19,052 nt of DNA from Candidatus Sulfotelmatobacter sp. (GTDB taxonomy: Bacteria > Acidobacteriota > Terriglobia > Terriglobales > Acidobacteriaceae): NCBI GenBank assembly GCA_030044775.1, contig JASICF010000556.1, positions 1 to 19,052 on the forward strand. Direction: 5' to 3'. The position numbers were made by a program, and so were the translations under genes. The notes under the pieces are model-generated. The model did not search any database, was not told the DNA's origin, and worked only from the letters and a program-made list of their open reading frames with translations. Shown one piece after another: positions 1 through 8,350 of the stretch; the stretch's first letter is position 1; each line of letters starts with the position of its first letter.

Positions 1-1536
1 GATTGTCAATGCGCCGTTTGCAATCGGCCGATCCTCCGGCGGCGGCAAATTGGCGGCTTCCTGCAATTCACGGATCTGCGCCTGCGTCGGAAATTGTGGG
101 CTGCCCATCTTTTCATACGCGGAGTGAAAATCCCCGTGGTCATGATCCACTCGCGAAATCAGCGCATGCTGAGCCTTCGTACCCTTCAGTTGCAGGGTAA
201 AGGTTTTCGCTGAGCCGCTTCCTTCGGGTGGAGCATAGTTCCACAACGCCAGCACCAGCGTCCCATCATCGCGGCTGGTGAGCAAAGCAGAATCCGAGTG
301 AACGCTGATGCGTTCATCCCCAAGGGTATGCAGAAGCTTAAAAGCATCGTAGGAAGGCTTGGGGATCCCGCGTTCTGCGAGCAGCCCAAACCCTCCGTAG
401 AACGGGGTTTTCACTACACCCTGTTCTTCGAACACGTCGGAGAACGTCCAGTACGACATGGAGTCGACCAGACCATCGCATTGGCGAATCGTATCAGCGA
501 GCCACGGTCCCATGTAACTCGAGTCCGTCACGTCCATCTCGTTTTTATAACTGGCGTTGAATTCGCTCCAGATCAGCTGCATGCGCGGCATGCTCGACGC
601 CTTGATTTCATCGTGAACCTTGCCGACGGCCCGGCACACCATCCGATCGCGCGGAATGTTTTCTTGCGTATGGAAAACGTCTTCTGCCGTGTCATTCGCA
701 TACACGTGGCTGGAAACGAAATCAAGGGGAACGTGTTTCTCGGCGCAGTGCCGGATCATCGCATCCACCCAGGCAGCCTGCGCCGAAGCCGGCCCTCCCA
801 CGCGCAAACGCTCGCTTATTTTTTTAAGCGTAAGGGCCGTGTGATCGTAAAGTTCCCAGTACGTTTCCTGCCTCGGCGTTCCACCCCAGAAATCGAGATT
901 GGGCTCATTCCATACTTCGAAATACCACTGCGCAACTTCATCGATGCCGTAACGATTCACCAGGTGCGCGGCAAACGCGGAAACCAACGCATCCCACTTG
1001 GTCCAATCTTTTGGCGGAGAAATGTTTGGGCGGTACCAGAAGGCTTGCCGCATGTCGTTCGCTGCCAGCTTGCTCGGCATAAAGCTGATTTCAACGAATG
1101 GACGCACGCCATTCGCCAGCAATCCGTCATAAATCTGATCGATGTAGGAAAAATTGTAAATGGGGCTGCCCTGGGCGTCTTCGTCGTAAATCCCAACTTC
1201 GTCGTCGAGGATTGCATGAGAGCGAACATAGCTGAAGCCGGTAATCTGCTTCACTGACCGCAGATCGCGCCGATAGTCGTCGCGCAAGCTCAGGATCGCC
1301 CGCCCCGAGCCGAACATCTGCTCCCAGAAATGCGGGAACGGATGCCGGGGCGCACTCGTGTCGAGAACAATGGTCTCAGAAGAGGATTCAGCGCCGCCAG
1401 CCGACTGACCCCGGAGTTGGGGGATCATTGTTGTCCAGATCGCGATCGCTAAAAGAAAAGTGAGTCCGAGATCGACGGTCCACCAGCGCTTCGGACGATC
1501 AGATTCCAGGTCGATCTTGCGATTGCTTAATAACAT
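1..1536 (-). CDS. GH39 family glycoside hydrolase, membrane-anchored (partial, C-terminus off the left edge)
   Basis: The frame is open for 512 codons from ATG at 1536 to the window edge. The N-terminus is cytoplasmic and basic, followed by a hydrophobic segment at about residues 21-37, read as a signal anchor or signal peptide. The rest looks like a GH39 (beta-xylosidase-type) TIM barrel: a VEISFMPSKLA strand at 148-158, WNEPN at 209-213 with E211 as the expected acid/base, and IWSEFN with E325 as the expected nucleophile. A beta-sandwich region follows (about 400-512), ending in a PPPEDRPIANG stretch that in relatives lies close to the C-terminus, so probably only a few tens of residues are missing. 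GH39 includes beta-xylosidases, beta-glucosidases and exopolysaccharide hydrolases such as PslG, so substrate cannot be assigned by family. The gene lies 14 bases after the glucan synthase stop, which suggests it acts on the operon's glucan or another envelope polysaccharide. The ribosome site (GAAG) is weak, consistent with reinitiation from the upstream gene. Confidence 0.88.
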   Translation of the reverse strand, partial: MLLSNRKIDLESDRPKRWWTVDLGLTFLLAIAIWTTMIPQLRGQSAGGAESSSETIVLDTSAPRHPFPHFWEQMFGSGRAILSLRDDYRRDLRSVKQITGFSYVRSHAILDDEVGIYDEDAQGSPIYNFSYIDQIYDGLLANGVRPFVEISFMPSKLAANDMRQAFWYRPNISPPKDWTKWDALVSAFAAHLVNRYGIDEVAQWYFEVWNEPNLDFWGGTPRQETYWELYDHTALTLKKISERLRVGGPASAQAAWVDAMIRHCAEKHVPLDFVSSHVYANDTAEDVFHTQENIPRDRMVCRAVGKVHDEIKASSMPRMQLIWSEFNASYKNEMDVTDSSYMGPWLADTIRQCDGLVDSMSYWTFSDVFEEQGVVKTPFYGGFGLLAERGIPKPSYDAFKLLHTLGDERISVHSDSALLTSRDDGTLVLALWNYAPPEGSGSAKTFTLQLKGTKAQHALISRVDHDHGDFHSAYEKMGSPQFPTQAQIRELQEAANLPPPEDRPIANGALTI

Positions 1537-1550
1537 GGGCTTCGATGCGA

Positions 1551-4500
1551 CTACGCCGCGCCGCCGTGTTTCGGCAAACGAGTTGGTTTCTCCTGCAGCA
1601 GTAATTCCGTCGCCTGCACCCGCGGATGGCTGTGAAACCAGCGTTGTACAACGTCCTGATGCAGGAAATTTGCCAGCGCCAGAAGGCTCATGCCCTGGTG
1701 ATGAGCCATCCAGCAACGAACGGTTTTAAAGCCGTGGAAACGCGATCCGCTACGCTCATGATTAAAATCCAGGGCCTCGTAAAAACCGTACGCGCCCAAT
1801 GCGCGTTTGCGCAGCAACTTCCGCAAATTCCGCAACGCGCCCGCTGAATCTATGGGTAGCGCAAGAAACGTTGAATATGGGGAAACCACCGGCCCCTCGA
1901 CATCTACTTTGTGAATCGCGAGTTGCGGCACGCCGAAAGCGTGATACTCGTAGTTGCCTTTTTCGTCGAGCTTGAAGCACGCCGATTCCGAAATGCCCCA
2001 GGGGATCCCCTTTTTTTCCGCGTAAACCTGTTGCGCCCGTACCGCGGCCATGGCTGCCCGTTCCAAGGTCGTGTTTGGGTAGATTCGCATCCAGAGCGGA
2101 GGCATCATGTATTCGAACATGGTTCCGGTCCAGGAAATCAAGCCGGCAATTCCGTTTTCGATCAGTTGCACCCGGCCCAGTTGGAACCAGGATTCCTGCG
2201 GAATATCGTCTTTCGCAATCGCAACGAAATATCCCATGCGCGCTTCGCTTGCCAAAAGGTCGTAGCAAGCCGAGTGCAATTTGCGTTTTTCGGCTTCGAT
2301 GCCGATGGATAGAAGGTCTCTGCTGCGGTTAAAAAGAATTCCGAAATCCATTTCGTCAACCAGCGCGCTCGCCTGATCGGCAACGTTTTTGAGATCTTCG
2401 ATCAGTGTTACGACGTTCGCGCGCGCGTCGGGAAGCATCTCGAGGAGTTGCTCGTAGAGCCGGTTCGTTTCGCCTGCGCCCGCGGCAGCCTGAAGCCTCG
2501 CAACCAGGCCGTCGATAAATGACGGCATGCGTTTGAGCGCAGGCAATTCGTCGGGCCTTCCCGGATGACGAACGACGGGATCGTTCTTCAGTGCGGCGAA
2601 TTCCGGCAGCAGCCACGGCGCATAGAGCTGCACCGCTCGGCCAATTTGCACGATGCGCTCTTCCGCGTGCTGCTGAAACCGCCGCGCTTCCTCGCCTTGT
2701 TTTGCTTTTGCGCTCGCCTCTCGCATAGCATCGAGAGTCCTCTCCGGAATGGCGAGCAAATAGGCAAGCCAATTTTCCCCTTCCACCTTTCGCCGGATCG
2801 TCTTGAACCTTCGACGCGGCAGAACGTGAAGATTGCGCAACACATAAAGATGATCGAGAAATCCATCGGGCAATTCGTGTTGCAGCAAAGGCTGTTCCAG
2901 CAATTCGATGCATCCCCGCTCGAGCGTCCAGAGCGAAGCGACCAGGTTTCCGTTATCGACACTCGAAACGAATCCTGGCGCGAGCGGCGCGAGAGTCCGC
3001 GTGTCATACCAGTTGAGCAGATGGCCGCGGTGTCGTGGCAACTGAGATACGGTTTTCAGGGTCCGCAACGTTTGTTCGGCAAACTCCGGAACCGTGAGAT
3101 AACCCAACTCGCACGCCACTTGGCGGGCATTGAGCAGAAATCCCAGATTCGTCGTCGAGATCCGGGCCGCGATTTTGCAGCCCTCTTCCACCACGTTGTC
3201 CGGAAGCAGCCAGTTGTGTTCTTCCGTGCTGAATTCAGCAAAATAGCGCCAGGTGCGCAAGGCACTGTGACGCAGCAACCATTCGTGCCGCTTCGCCAGT
3301 TCCTTACGCGGAGCCCGCGGCGGCCGGTTCAGCCAAATTGAAATTGGCTTGCTGAAGGCCCACAGCAGCAGAATCGGTGCGGCGGCAGGAAGAGCTTTCC
3401 GGTGCACCGCCCAGACCAGAAGAAATAATCCCAGGGCGAGCAAAGGAGTCGTGTCGAGATAAATGTCGAGAATCGTCCGCTTGTAGCCAGCGAGTTCAGC
3501 CTGGGCTGCAGTTTCCCATTGCAGCAGCCGCTGCCGCGTGATCAGCCGCCGCACGATTGTCCGAACCATGGCGTCCAGCGATAAAAGCGCCTGGTGCGCC
3601 AGAAATGTGATGGTCAACCAATCGGCGATGCTCGCGTCAGCGAAAGCGTTCAGCCCGTCGCTGATGATCGAAACTTTTTCAAGCGCCAGGGCACGCCCGA
3701 GGTCAAATACCAACTGCACCAGCGCCGGAAGGAATACGATGCCGATGGTCGCCAGCGTCCACTCTCCTGGCCCGCCGGGAAGCACAAGCCATCCCAGCAG
3801 GAACAAAGCAAACAGAGAGGGTTCAAACAGGCTGCGGCGCAAGTTATCGAGAATCTTCCAGCGGGAAACCATCGACAGCGGGTTCACAACTCGTTGTCCG
3901 GATTCGTCCGGTACCAACGTGCGAAGCCACTCCGCTATCTGCCAGTCTCCCCGCAGCCAGCGATGTTTGCGCCGGTTGTGCGCGCTGTAATGGGAAGGAT
4001 AATCCTCAATAATTTCGATATCGCTCACCAGTCCCGCGCGGGCATAAGCGCCTTCCACAAGGTCGTGGCTGAGCAGCGCGTTGCGCGGGAAACGCCGGTC
4101 GAGGACGCGACGCATGGCATCCACTTCGTAGATGCCTTTGCCCACGAAAATGCCTTCTTCGTACAAATCCTGATAAACGTCCGAGGCCGCACGCGTATAA
4201 ATATCGATTCCCGTCTGTCCCGAATAAATGCTGGCCAGGCGGGAACGCGCCGAACTCTGCACGCTGACGCCTACTCTCGGCTGTAGAATGCCGTATCCGG
4301 TCACCACTACGCCGCGTTCGGGGTCGATGATCGCTTGATTCAACGGATGCGCCAACGCTCCCACCATGCGCCGGGCCGTGCCCCGCGGGAGCTCGGTATC
4401 GGAATCCAAAGTGATTACGAAACGCACTTTGGGCAAAACCGCCAGATCGCCCACTTTCACCGGAAAACTGTCGAATTGCGACCGCAGCAGATTATTCAGG

Positions 4501-6023
4501 TCCATCAGTTTGCCGCGCTTCCGCTCCCATCCCATCCAGAGCCTCTCGCGCGGGTTGTAGACCGGATGCCGGTGCAACAGAAAAAACGATCCCATCCTTT
4601 CGTCGGCATACTTCTCGTTCAGTCCGCGAATAAGTTCCGCGCACAAATCCACGAGCGCATTGCTCGCCGGAGGTTTTTCGGGCGAATCCGGCAAGTCGGT
4701 GAGCAGGACAAAATGAAGATTAGGATCGTGGTTGCCCAGAAAGCGGACTTCCAGATCGTCGGCCAGGCGACGAATCTGTCTTTCATCCAGAAGAAGAGTC
4801 GGAATCGCAACCAGTGTCACGCAATCGTCAGGCAAACCCTCGAAGAAATCCAACTTCGGCAAAATCTGTGCCGAGAGCAGACCGGTGACAAAGAAATTCA
4901 CGATCTGAATCGCACTTTGGGAACTCGGTATCAGCACGGCCAGCGTGGAAAGCAGAATAAGTTCCAGCGAAGTCGATGCGTCGGTCAACAGCATTACCAC
5001 GCCCAAAACAATCAGAAGCGTGAGGGCCGTGATGCCGGGCAGATAGAACTCATCCGGATAGCGCCGGAGAAATGCCGGAATCCGTTCCGCAAAGGGCGGG
5101 CGATAGTCGATTCGCTGCTGCAGCGGGCGACAACCTTCAGCCAGCAAATAGGTGCCAATATGCGATCTGCGCAAGGCCACGCGCGGATCTCCATCCGGCT
5201 GCTTCTGCGCCTCTCGCGCCAGCGACAACGCCTCCCGCGCAACCTCCATCTCGCTGCAATCTGAGTGGCTCGCCAGCTTTACGACTTTTTGCCGGTACAG
5301 CTCCCGGCTTGCGTAATCCATCTGCGGATAGGCTCCAGCGGGATCCTCGCGAAGGATGCGATCAAAACGGATCAGGGGCTCGATCAGAAGCTTCTGGTTG
5401 GTCTCCTTGATCTCCCGCATGCTGAGCGCCATCTGCCCCACGCCCTGCGACCGTGCCGGATCGTGCAGTAGGTGCCGGCCGCACTCGGCAATCTGTTCCA
5501 GCAAAATCAGATTCAGCGCCGGCACCAGCATCCAGAGTTCCGCCATCTGAAGTACCGTGGCGTCCTGAAAGGCCTGCGCGTAATCGGTAAAGGTTGCCGC
5601 ACTAAACTCGTACCCCACGGCGGCGAGGTAATCTTCGGCGATGGCGCTAACTCTGGGGGCGATAGCACCGCCGGCGGTGCGCGCCTGCGGCAGTTTTTGC
5701 GTACGCGAGAAGGCATAGCAAGTCTCATCGATCTGCGACTGCATCAGGAGCAGGTTTTCGCGCAGCAAGCGGACATCATCAGTTTCCTTGCCCACCGCCC
5801 GCTCCTGGAGCGCTTCCACTATTGGCCGGAACGACCGCCGTAAGGCTTCGCACCGCTCCTGCAGCGAGCGCACATCCACGTGTGCCGGCAGCCAGGCGAG
5901 GGAGTGCGAAAGCCGGGTAGCGCTGGCTGCCAGGCTGCGCGGCGGTAGAGACGATTCACTTGCTGGCGGACGCACTCTTTCTGGCTCTGCTCCCACAAGC
6001 TCTACGTGACCACCATGTGCCAT
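1551..6023 (-). CDS. Beta-1,2-glucan synthase, NdvB/ChvB type (GT84 plus GH189-like cyclisation domain, no GH94 domain)
   Basis: A 1490-residue membrane protein. An NdvB-like N-terminal region (about 1-315) is followed by membrane segments at about 328-348 and 353-385. The GT84 UDP-glucose transferase domain (about 400-710) carries the DSDTELPRG metal/sugar-nucleotide motif at 540-548, HDLVEG at 653-658 and RWLRGDWQ at 688-695. More membrane segments lie at about 732-777 and 857-890. A glycoamylase-like domain of the GH189 cyclisation type fills about 912-1482, with NWYDT near 1004, SVDNGN near 1021, WTGTMFEYMMP at 1298-1308, PWGISES at 1341-1347 and MAHHQGMS at 1439-1446. In the family, GT84 polymerises glucose and the middle domain closes the ring by transglycosylation. 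Classic NdvB is about 2800 residues because a GH94 phosphorylase half follows; here the protein stops after the cyclisation domain and the next gene is GH39. ATG 6023 is preferred over TTG 6062 because AGGAA lies 8 bases upstream and the gene then follows the ABC stop by 10 bases. Confidence 0.93.
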   Translation of the reverse strand: MAHGGHVELVGAEPERVRPPASESSLPPRSLAASATRLSHSLAWLPAHVDVRSLQERCEALRRSFRPIVEALQERAVGKETDDVRLLRENLLLMQSQIDETCYAFSRTQKLPQARTAGGAIAPRVSAIAEDYLAAVGYEFSAATFTDYAQAFQDATVLQMAELWMLVPALNLILLEQIAECGRHLLHDPARSQGVGQMALSMREIKETNQKLLIEPLIRFDRILREDPAGAYPQMDYASRELYRQKVVKLASHSDCSEMEVAREALSLAREAQKQPDGDPRVALRRSHIGTYLLAEGCRPLQQRIDYRPPFAERIPAFLRRYPDEFYLPGITALTLLIVLGVVMLLTDASTSLELILLSTLAVLIPSSQSAIQIVNFFVTGLLSAQILPKLDFFEGLPDDCVTLVAIPTLLLDERQIRRLADDLEVRFLGNHDPNLHFVLLTDLPDSPEKPPASNALVDLCAELIRGLNEKYADERMGSFFLLHRHPVYNPRERLWMGWERKRGKLMDLNNLLRSQFDSFPVKVGDLAVLPKVRFVITLDSDTELPRGTARRMVGALAHPLNQAIIDPERGVVVTGYGILQPRVGVSVQSSARSRLASIYSGQTGIDIYTRAASDVYQDLYEEGIFVGKGIYEVDAMRRVLDRRFPRNALLSHDLVEGAYARAGLVSDIEIIEDYPSHYSAHNRRKHRWLRGDWQIAEWLRTLVPDESGQRVVNPLSMVSRWKILDNLRRSLFEPSLFALFLLGWLVLPGGPGEWTLATIGIVFLPALVQLVFDLGRALALEKVSIISDGLNAFADASIADWLTITFLAHQALLSLDAMVRTIVRRLITRQRLLQWETAAQAELAGYKRTILDIYLDTTPLLALGLFLLVWAVHRKALPAAAPILLLWAFSKPISIWLNRPPRAPRKELAKRHEWLLRHSALRTWRYFAEFSTEEHNWLLPDNVVEEGCKIAARISTTNLGFLLNARQVACELGYLTVPEFAEQTLRTLKTVSQLPRHRGHLLNWYDTRTLAPLAPGFVSSVDNGNLVASLWTLERGCIELLEQPLLQHELPDGFLDHLYVLRNLHVLPRRRFKTIRRKVEGENWLAYLLAIPERTLDAMREASAKAKQGEEARRFQQHAEERIVQIGRAVQLYAPWLLPEFAALKNDPVVRHPGRPDELPALKRMPSFIDGLVARLQAAAGAGETNRLYEQLLEMLPDARANVVTLIEDLKNVADQASALVDEMDFGILFNRSRDLLSIGIEAEKRKLHSACYDLLASEARMGYFVAIAKDDIPQESWFQLGRVQLIENGIAGLISWTGTMFEYMMPPLWMRIYPNTTLERAAMAAVRAQQVYAEKKGIPWGISESACFKLDEKGNYEYHAFGVPQLAIHKVDVEGPVVSPYSTFLALPIDSAGALRNLRKLLRKRALGAYGFYEALDFNHERSGSRFHGFKTVRCWMAHHQGMSLLALANFLHQDVVQRWFHSHPRVQATELLLQEKPTRLPKHGGAA

Positions 6024-6033
6024 TGAATTTTTC

Positions 6034-7854
6034 CTAACGATAGCTCGAGGCCTGCATCTCAAACATTTCGGCGTAGCGCCCGCCTAAACTGGCCAGTTGG
6101 TCGTGCGTGCCTTCCTCGGTGATTTTGCCATTCTCGATTACTAAGATGCGGTCTGCCGACCGCACCGTTGAGAAGCGATGCGAAATAAAAAGCGCCATCT
6201 TGCCCGCCGTCAGCTCCGAGAATCGATGAAACACTTCAAACTCGCTGCGCGCGTCGAGCGCCGCCGTCGGCTCATCCAGAATAAGCAACTGCGCGTCGCG
6301 CAAATAGGCGCGGGCCAGGGCAACTTTCTGCCATTCCCCGCCGGAGATATCCACGCCTTGCTCGAAGCGCCGCCCCAGCATCTGGTCGTAGCCCAGATCG
6401 AGCCGCCCAATCGTTTGATCGGCCATGCTTTTCGTGGCCGCGCCTCTGATGAGCTCAAGATTATTCAACTCTTCAATTCGTCCCACAGCAATGTTCTCAC
6501 GCGCCGTCATCTCGTAGCGCATGAAATCCTGGAAGATTACGCCGATCTCACGGTGAAGGTCGTCGATCTCATACTCTCGCAGATCCACTCCGTCCAGCAG
6601 GATTTCCCCGCCAGTCGGGTCGTAAAGGCGGGTAATCAATTTCACGATGGTTGTCTTTCCCTGGCCATTTTCTCCGATCAGCGCCAGCCGCTCGCCCGTA
6701 TGCAGCGTGAAATTGATCTGGTCGAGGATCAGCCGCGCATTTCCCGGGTAGCTGAAGGAAACATTGCGGAATTCAATGCCGCGCCGGATCGGCCTCGGGA
6801 TGGGCAGGGCATTGGGTTTGGACTGGATTGTCGGCCTCATCTCAAAAAATGCCAGCAAGTCTGTCAGGAACAGAGCCTGATCGCCGATGGCTGCGAGAGT
6901 CGAGAAGATCTGTTCGATATTGCTGCTCGCTTGTTGAATCGCTCCCGCAAGAAAAGTCAGAGAGCCGATGGTCAGCGCTCCCGCTAGTGTCCGCCATATC
7001 ACGAACACATAAGCTCCGTAATATCCCGCGGTTCCAACCGTCGAGAGCATGGAGCCGGCAATCAGTTTTCGCCGCGACAGGTCGACATTCTCGTCATAAA
7101 TGTCGTTCGACAGCTTGGTAAACCGGTCGCGCAAAAAATTTCGCAGACCGAAAAGCTTCAGTTCCTTGGCCGCTTCTTTGCTCCCGCCCAGAATGCGCAA
7201 ATAGTCGAGTTGGCGCCGCACCGGCGTCTGTCGGAAATTCTTTTCGTATCCCAGGAAGGCGAAATGGCTCTCCCCAAGAAACGCCGGAACCACGCCCGCA
7301 ATCAGCAGCAGCATCAGCCAGGGCGAAAACAGCATGATCGAAACCGATAGCGTCAGCGTGGTGATCGCCTGTTGCACCAGCCGGCCAATTGCCTGGATCA
7401 TCACCAGCCGGTCCGTTGCCTGCACCCGCGCCCGCTCCAGCCGGTCGTAGAAAACCGGATCTTCGTAGGCCTGCAGATCCAGGCTAGCCGCATGATTCAT
7501 AACCCGGATGCTAACGTAACGCGTGTACTTATCGGCCAGCAGCGAATCCGAATAGTCGATCGTGCGGATGAGGATGCTGTTCACAACCGCTAGCGCGAAT
7601 TCCCCTGCGACCAGCCACCAGAAATCCGGCTTGATCGGCTCATGACCGGCAACCACATGCACAATCCGGTCAATGATCAGCTTGGTGATCCACAGCAGCC
7701 CAACTGGCAGGAAGGACGCAAATACACGTGCAACAACCCCAAAGATGACCACACCGGGGCCGGAATCCCACATGATTTTCAGAACCGCGGGAACATTGCG
7801 CAGCGCCGAGATGCGCTCCTGCCAGCCAGTCCAGTAACTCTTGCGATTCGCCAT
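6034..7854 (-). CDS. ABC exporter, fused membrane and ATPase domains (candidate glucan exporter)
   Basis: A 606-residue half-transporter of the ABCB/MsbA type. The membrane domain spans about 25-335 with hydrophobic helices near 33-60, 78-97, 160-200 and 275-310. The nucleotide-binding domain spans about 358-600: Walker A GENGQGKTT at 394-402, Q-loop FQD at 441-443, signature ISGGEWQK at 503-510 (a variant of LSGGQ), Walker B LLILDEP at 523-529 and switch histidine in ISHR at 558. All catalytic motifs are intact. The stop is 10 bases before the glucan synthase start, and in rhizobia the synthase NdvB/ChvB works with an ABC exporter (NdvA/ChvA) of similar size and layout. Export of beta-1,2-glucan is therefore the likely role. 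This rests on context, since the sequence resembles generic ABCB exporters and not NdvA in particular. ATG 7854 is secure because an in-frame TGA lies six codons upstream. No strong ribosome site is visible; GGTGG is the closest. Confidence 0.9.
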   Translation of the reverse strand: MANRKSYWTGWQERISALRNVPAVLKIMWDSGPGVVIFGVVARVFASFLPVGLLWITKLIIDRIVHVVAGHEPIKPDFWWLVAGEFALAVVNSILIRTIDYSDSLLADKYTRYVSIRVMNHAASLDLQAYEDPVFYDRLERARVQATDRLVMIQAIGRLVQQAITTLTLSVSIMLFSPWLMLLLIAGVVPAFLGESHFAFLGYEKNFRQTPVRRQLDYLRILGGSKEAAKELKLFGLRNFLRDRFTKLSNDIYDENVDLSRRKLIAGSMLSTVGTAGYYGAYVFVIWRTLAGALTIGSLTFLAGAIQQASSNIEQIFSTLAAIGDQALFLTDLLAFFEMRPTIQSKPNALPIPRPIRRGIEFRNVSFSYPGNARLILDQINFTLHTGERLALIGENGQGKTTIVKLITRLYDPTGGEILLDGVDLREYEIDDLHREIGVIFQDFMRYEMTARENIAVGRIEELNNLELIRGAATKSMADQTIGRLDLGYDQMLGRRFEQGVDISGGEWQKVALARAYLRDAQLLILDEPTAALDARSEFEVFHRFSELTAGKMALFISHRFSTVRSADRILVIENGKITEEGTHDQLASLGGRYAEMFEMQASSYR

Positions 7855-7884
7855 GCCTGGTCGCCACCGTCATCGAGCCGGTCA

Positions 7885-7926
7885 CTGTCAGACGGAGGAA
7901 CGTAATGAATGCCTGGAGTCTGACAG
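7885..7926 (-). repeat. Perfect 9-bp inverted repeat just upstream of the exporter
   Basis: CTGTCAGAC at 7885-7893 and GTCTGACAG at 7918-7926 are exact reverse complements separated by 24 bases. The element lies 31 bases before the exporter ATG, so in the operon transcript it would form a stem-loop in the 5' leader, or in DNA it could be a regulator site. There is no U-run after the stem, so it is not a standard terminator. Confidence 0.6.
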
Positions 7927-7945
7927 GGTTGCCGGTCCCGTACCA

Positions 7946-8099
7946 ACGGCTTCAGCACAGATGCTAAAACCGCCGTCAAAGGTTTATCGTCCTCGACGTA
8001 AGTCTTGCGCTAATAATAGCCTAGAGACGGCGAATGCCGAAATGCAGGTTGCCGCCCTCCGTAGCCAGGCCGGGAAGTCACAGACTTGCCTTCGCCGTC
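7946..8099 (-). promoter_or_regulatory. Candidate structured leader RNA with competing stems, upstream of the exporter-synthase operon
   Basis: Read as minus-strand RNA, GACGGCGAA (8099-8091) pairs perfectly with TTCGCCGTC (8034-8026), enclosing 56 bases that hold a smaller AAGTC/GACTT hairpin (8075-8087). A second GACGGC (7977-7972) can pair either with the same GCCGTC (8031-8026) or with GCCGT (7950-7946), which closes over a small AGCA/TGCT hairpin. The alternatives are mutually exclusive, as in riboswitches and attenuators. I could not match it to a known riboswitch class. Transcription of this strand through the region is inferred from the gene order. Confidence 0.4.
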
Positions 8100-8175
8100 C
8101 CAAGCGAGCATACCGTCTATCGTAGAAATCGCCTCTAACCCTCTGTCGCAATTCGCCATCCAACGGAGGCGACTT

Positions 8176-8208
8176 TGCGTACAAACGCATATATATAAAA
8201 CTCATAAT
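8176..8208 (+). promoter_or_regulatory. AT-rich candidate promoter region with a small inverted repeat, ahead of the GH144 gene
   Basis: TGCGT-ACAA-ACGCA at 8176-8189 is a 5-bp inverted repeat, followed at once by a run of A and T containing TATAAA (8194-8199) and CATAAT (8203-8208). It is the most AT-rich spot in the intergenic region and lies about 145 bases before the GTG start. No -35 element at ideal spacing was found, so the strand and exact site are uncertain. Confidence 0.25.
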
Positions 8209-8350
8209 GATGAGCTTGCGCGGCCCAAACAAGCCCGGAAATGCACTCCTGTGCCCACGTTTCCATTGCCCCGCGCCTGCAAAGTTATGTAAACTTTCTT
8301 CAATTGGCTGGACTTGGTTCTTTTCATCTGCCTCCCCAACGGAGTGTGCA

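Larger units (their letters stand above)
7855..8350. other. Divergent intergenic region of the glucan locus
   Basis: The 496 bases between the exporter operon (minus) and the GH144 gene (plus) must contain both promoters. The half nearest the exporter is dense in inverted repeats (7885-7926, 7946-7976, 8026-8099), listed separately. The half nearest the glucanase has an AT-rich island near 8190-8210 and no further clear structure. No protein gene is convincing here: ORFs in this stretch lack a family signal. Confidence 0.7.

Noticed and set aside
298..1257. 319-codon plus-strand open frame
   Set aside because: It is antisense to the GH39 gene, whose translation carries both catalytic motifs and continuous family similarity; the plus-strand translation has no family signal.
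4335..5264. 309-codon plus-strand open frame, and similar long frames at 2565-3341 and 3594-4286
   Set aside because: They lie antisense inside the glucan synthase, with translations rich in Arg, Gln and His typical of shadow frames in GC-rich genes.
7905..7967. 20-residue plus-strand ORF with GGAGGA upstream
   Set aside because: It falls inside the 7885-7926 inverted repeat, far from the glucanase start, and its peptide has no signal. The ribosome-site match is likely chance.
8026..8099. Cyclic-di-GMP (GEMM), cobalamin, glycine or fluoride riboswitch
   Set aside because: The inverted repeats are real, but the conserved core bases of these classes were not found on either strand when compared by eye.
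8207..8350. Upstream ATG giving a 48-residue extension of the GH144 protein
   Set aside because: It would place the signal peptide internally, whereas GTG 8351 has GGAG at the right distance and begins exactly with the signal peptide.
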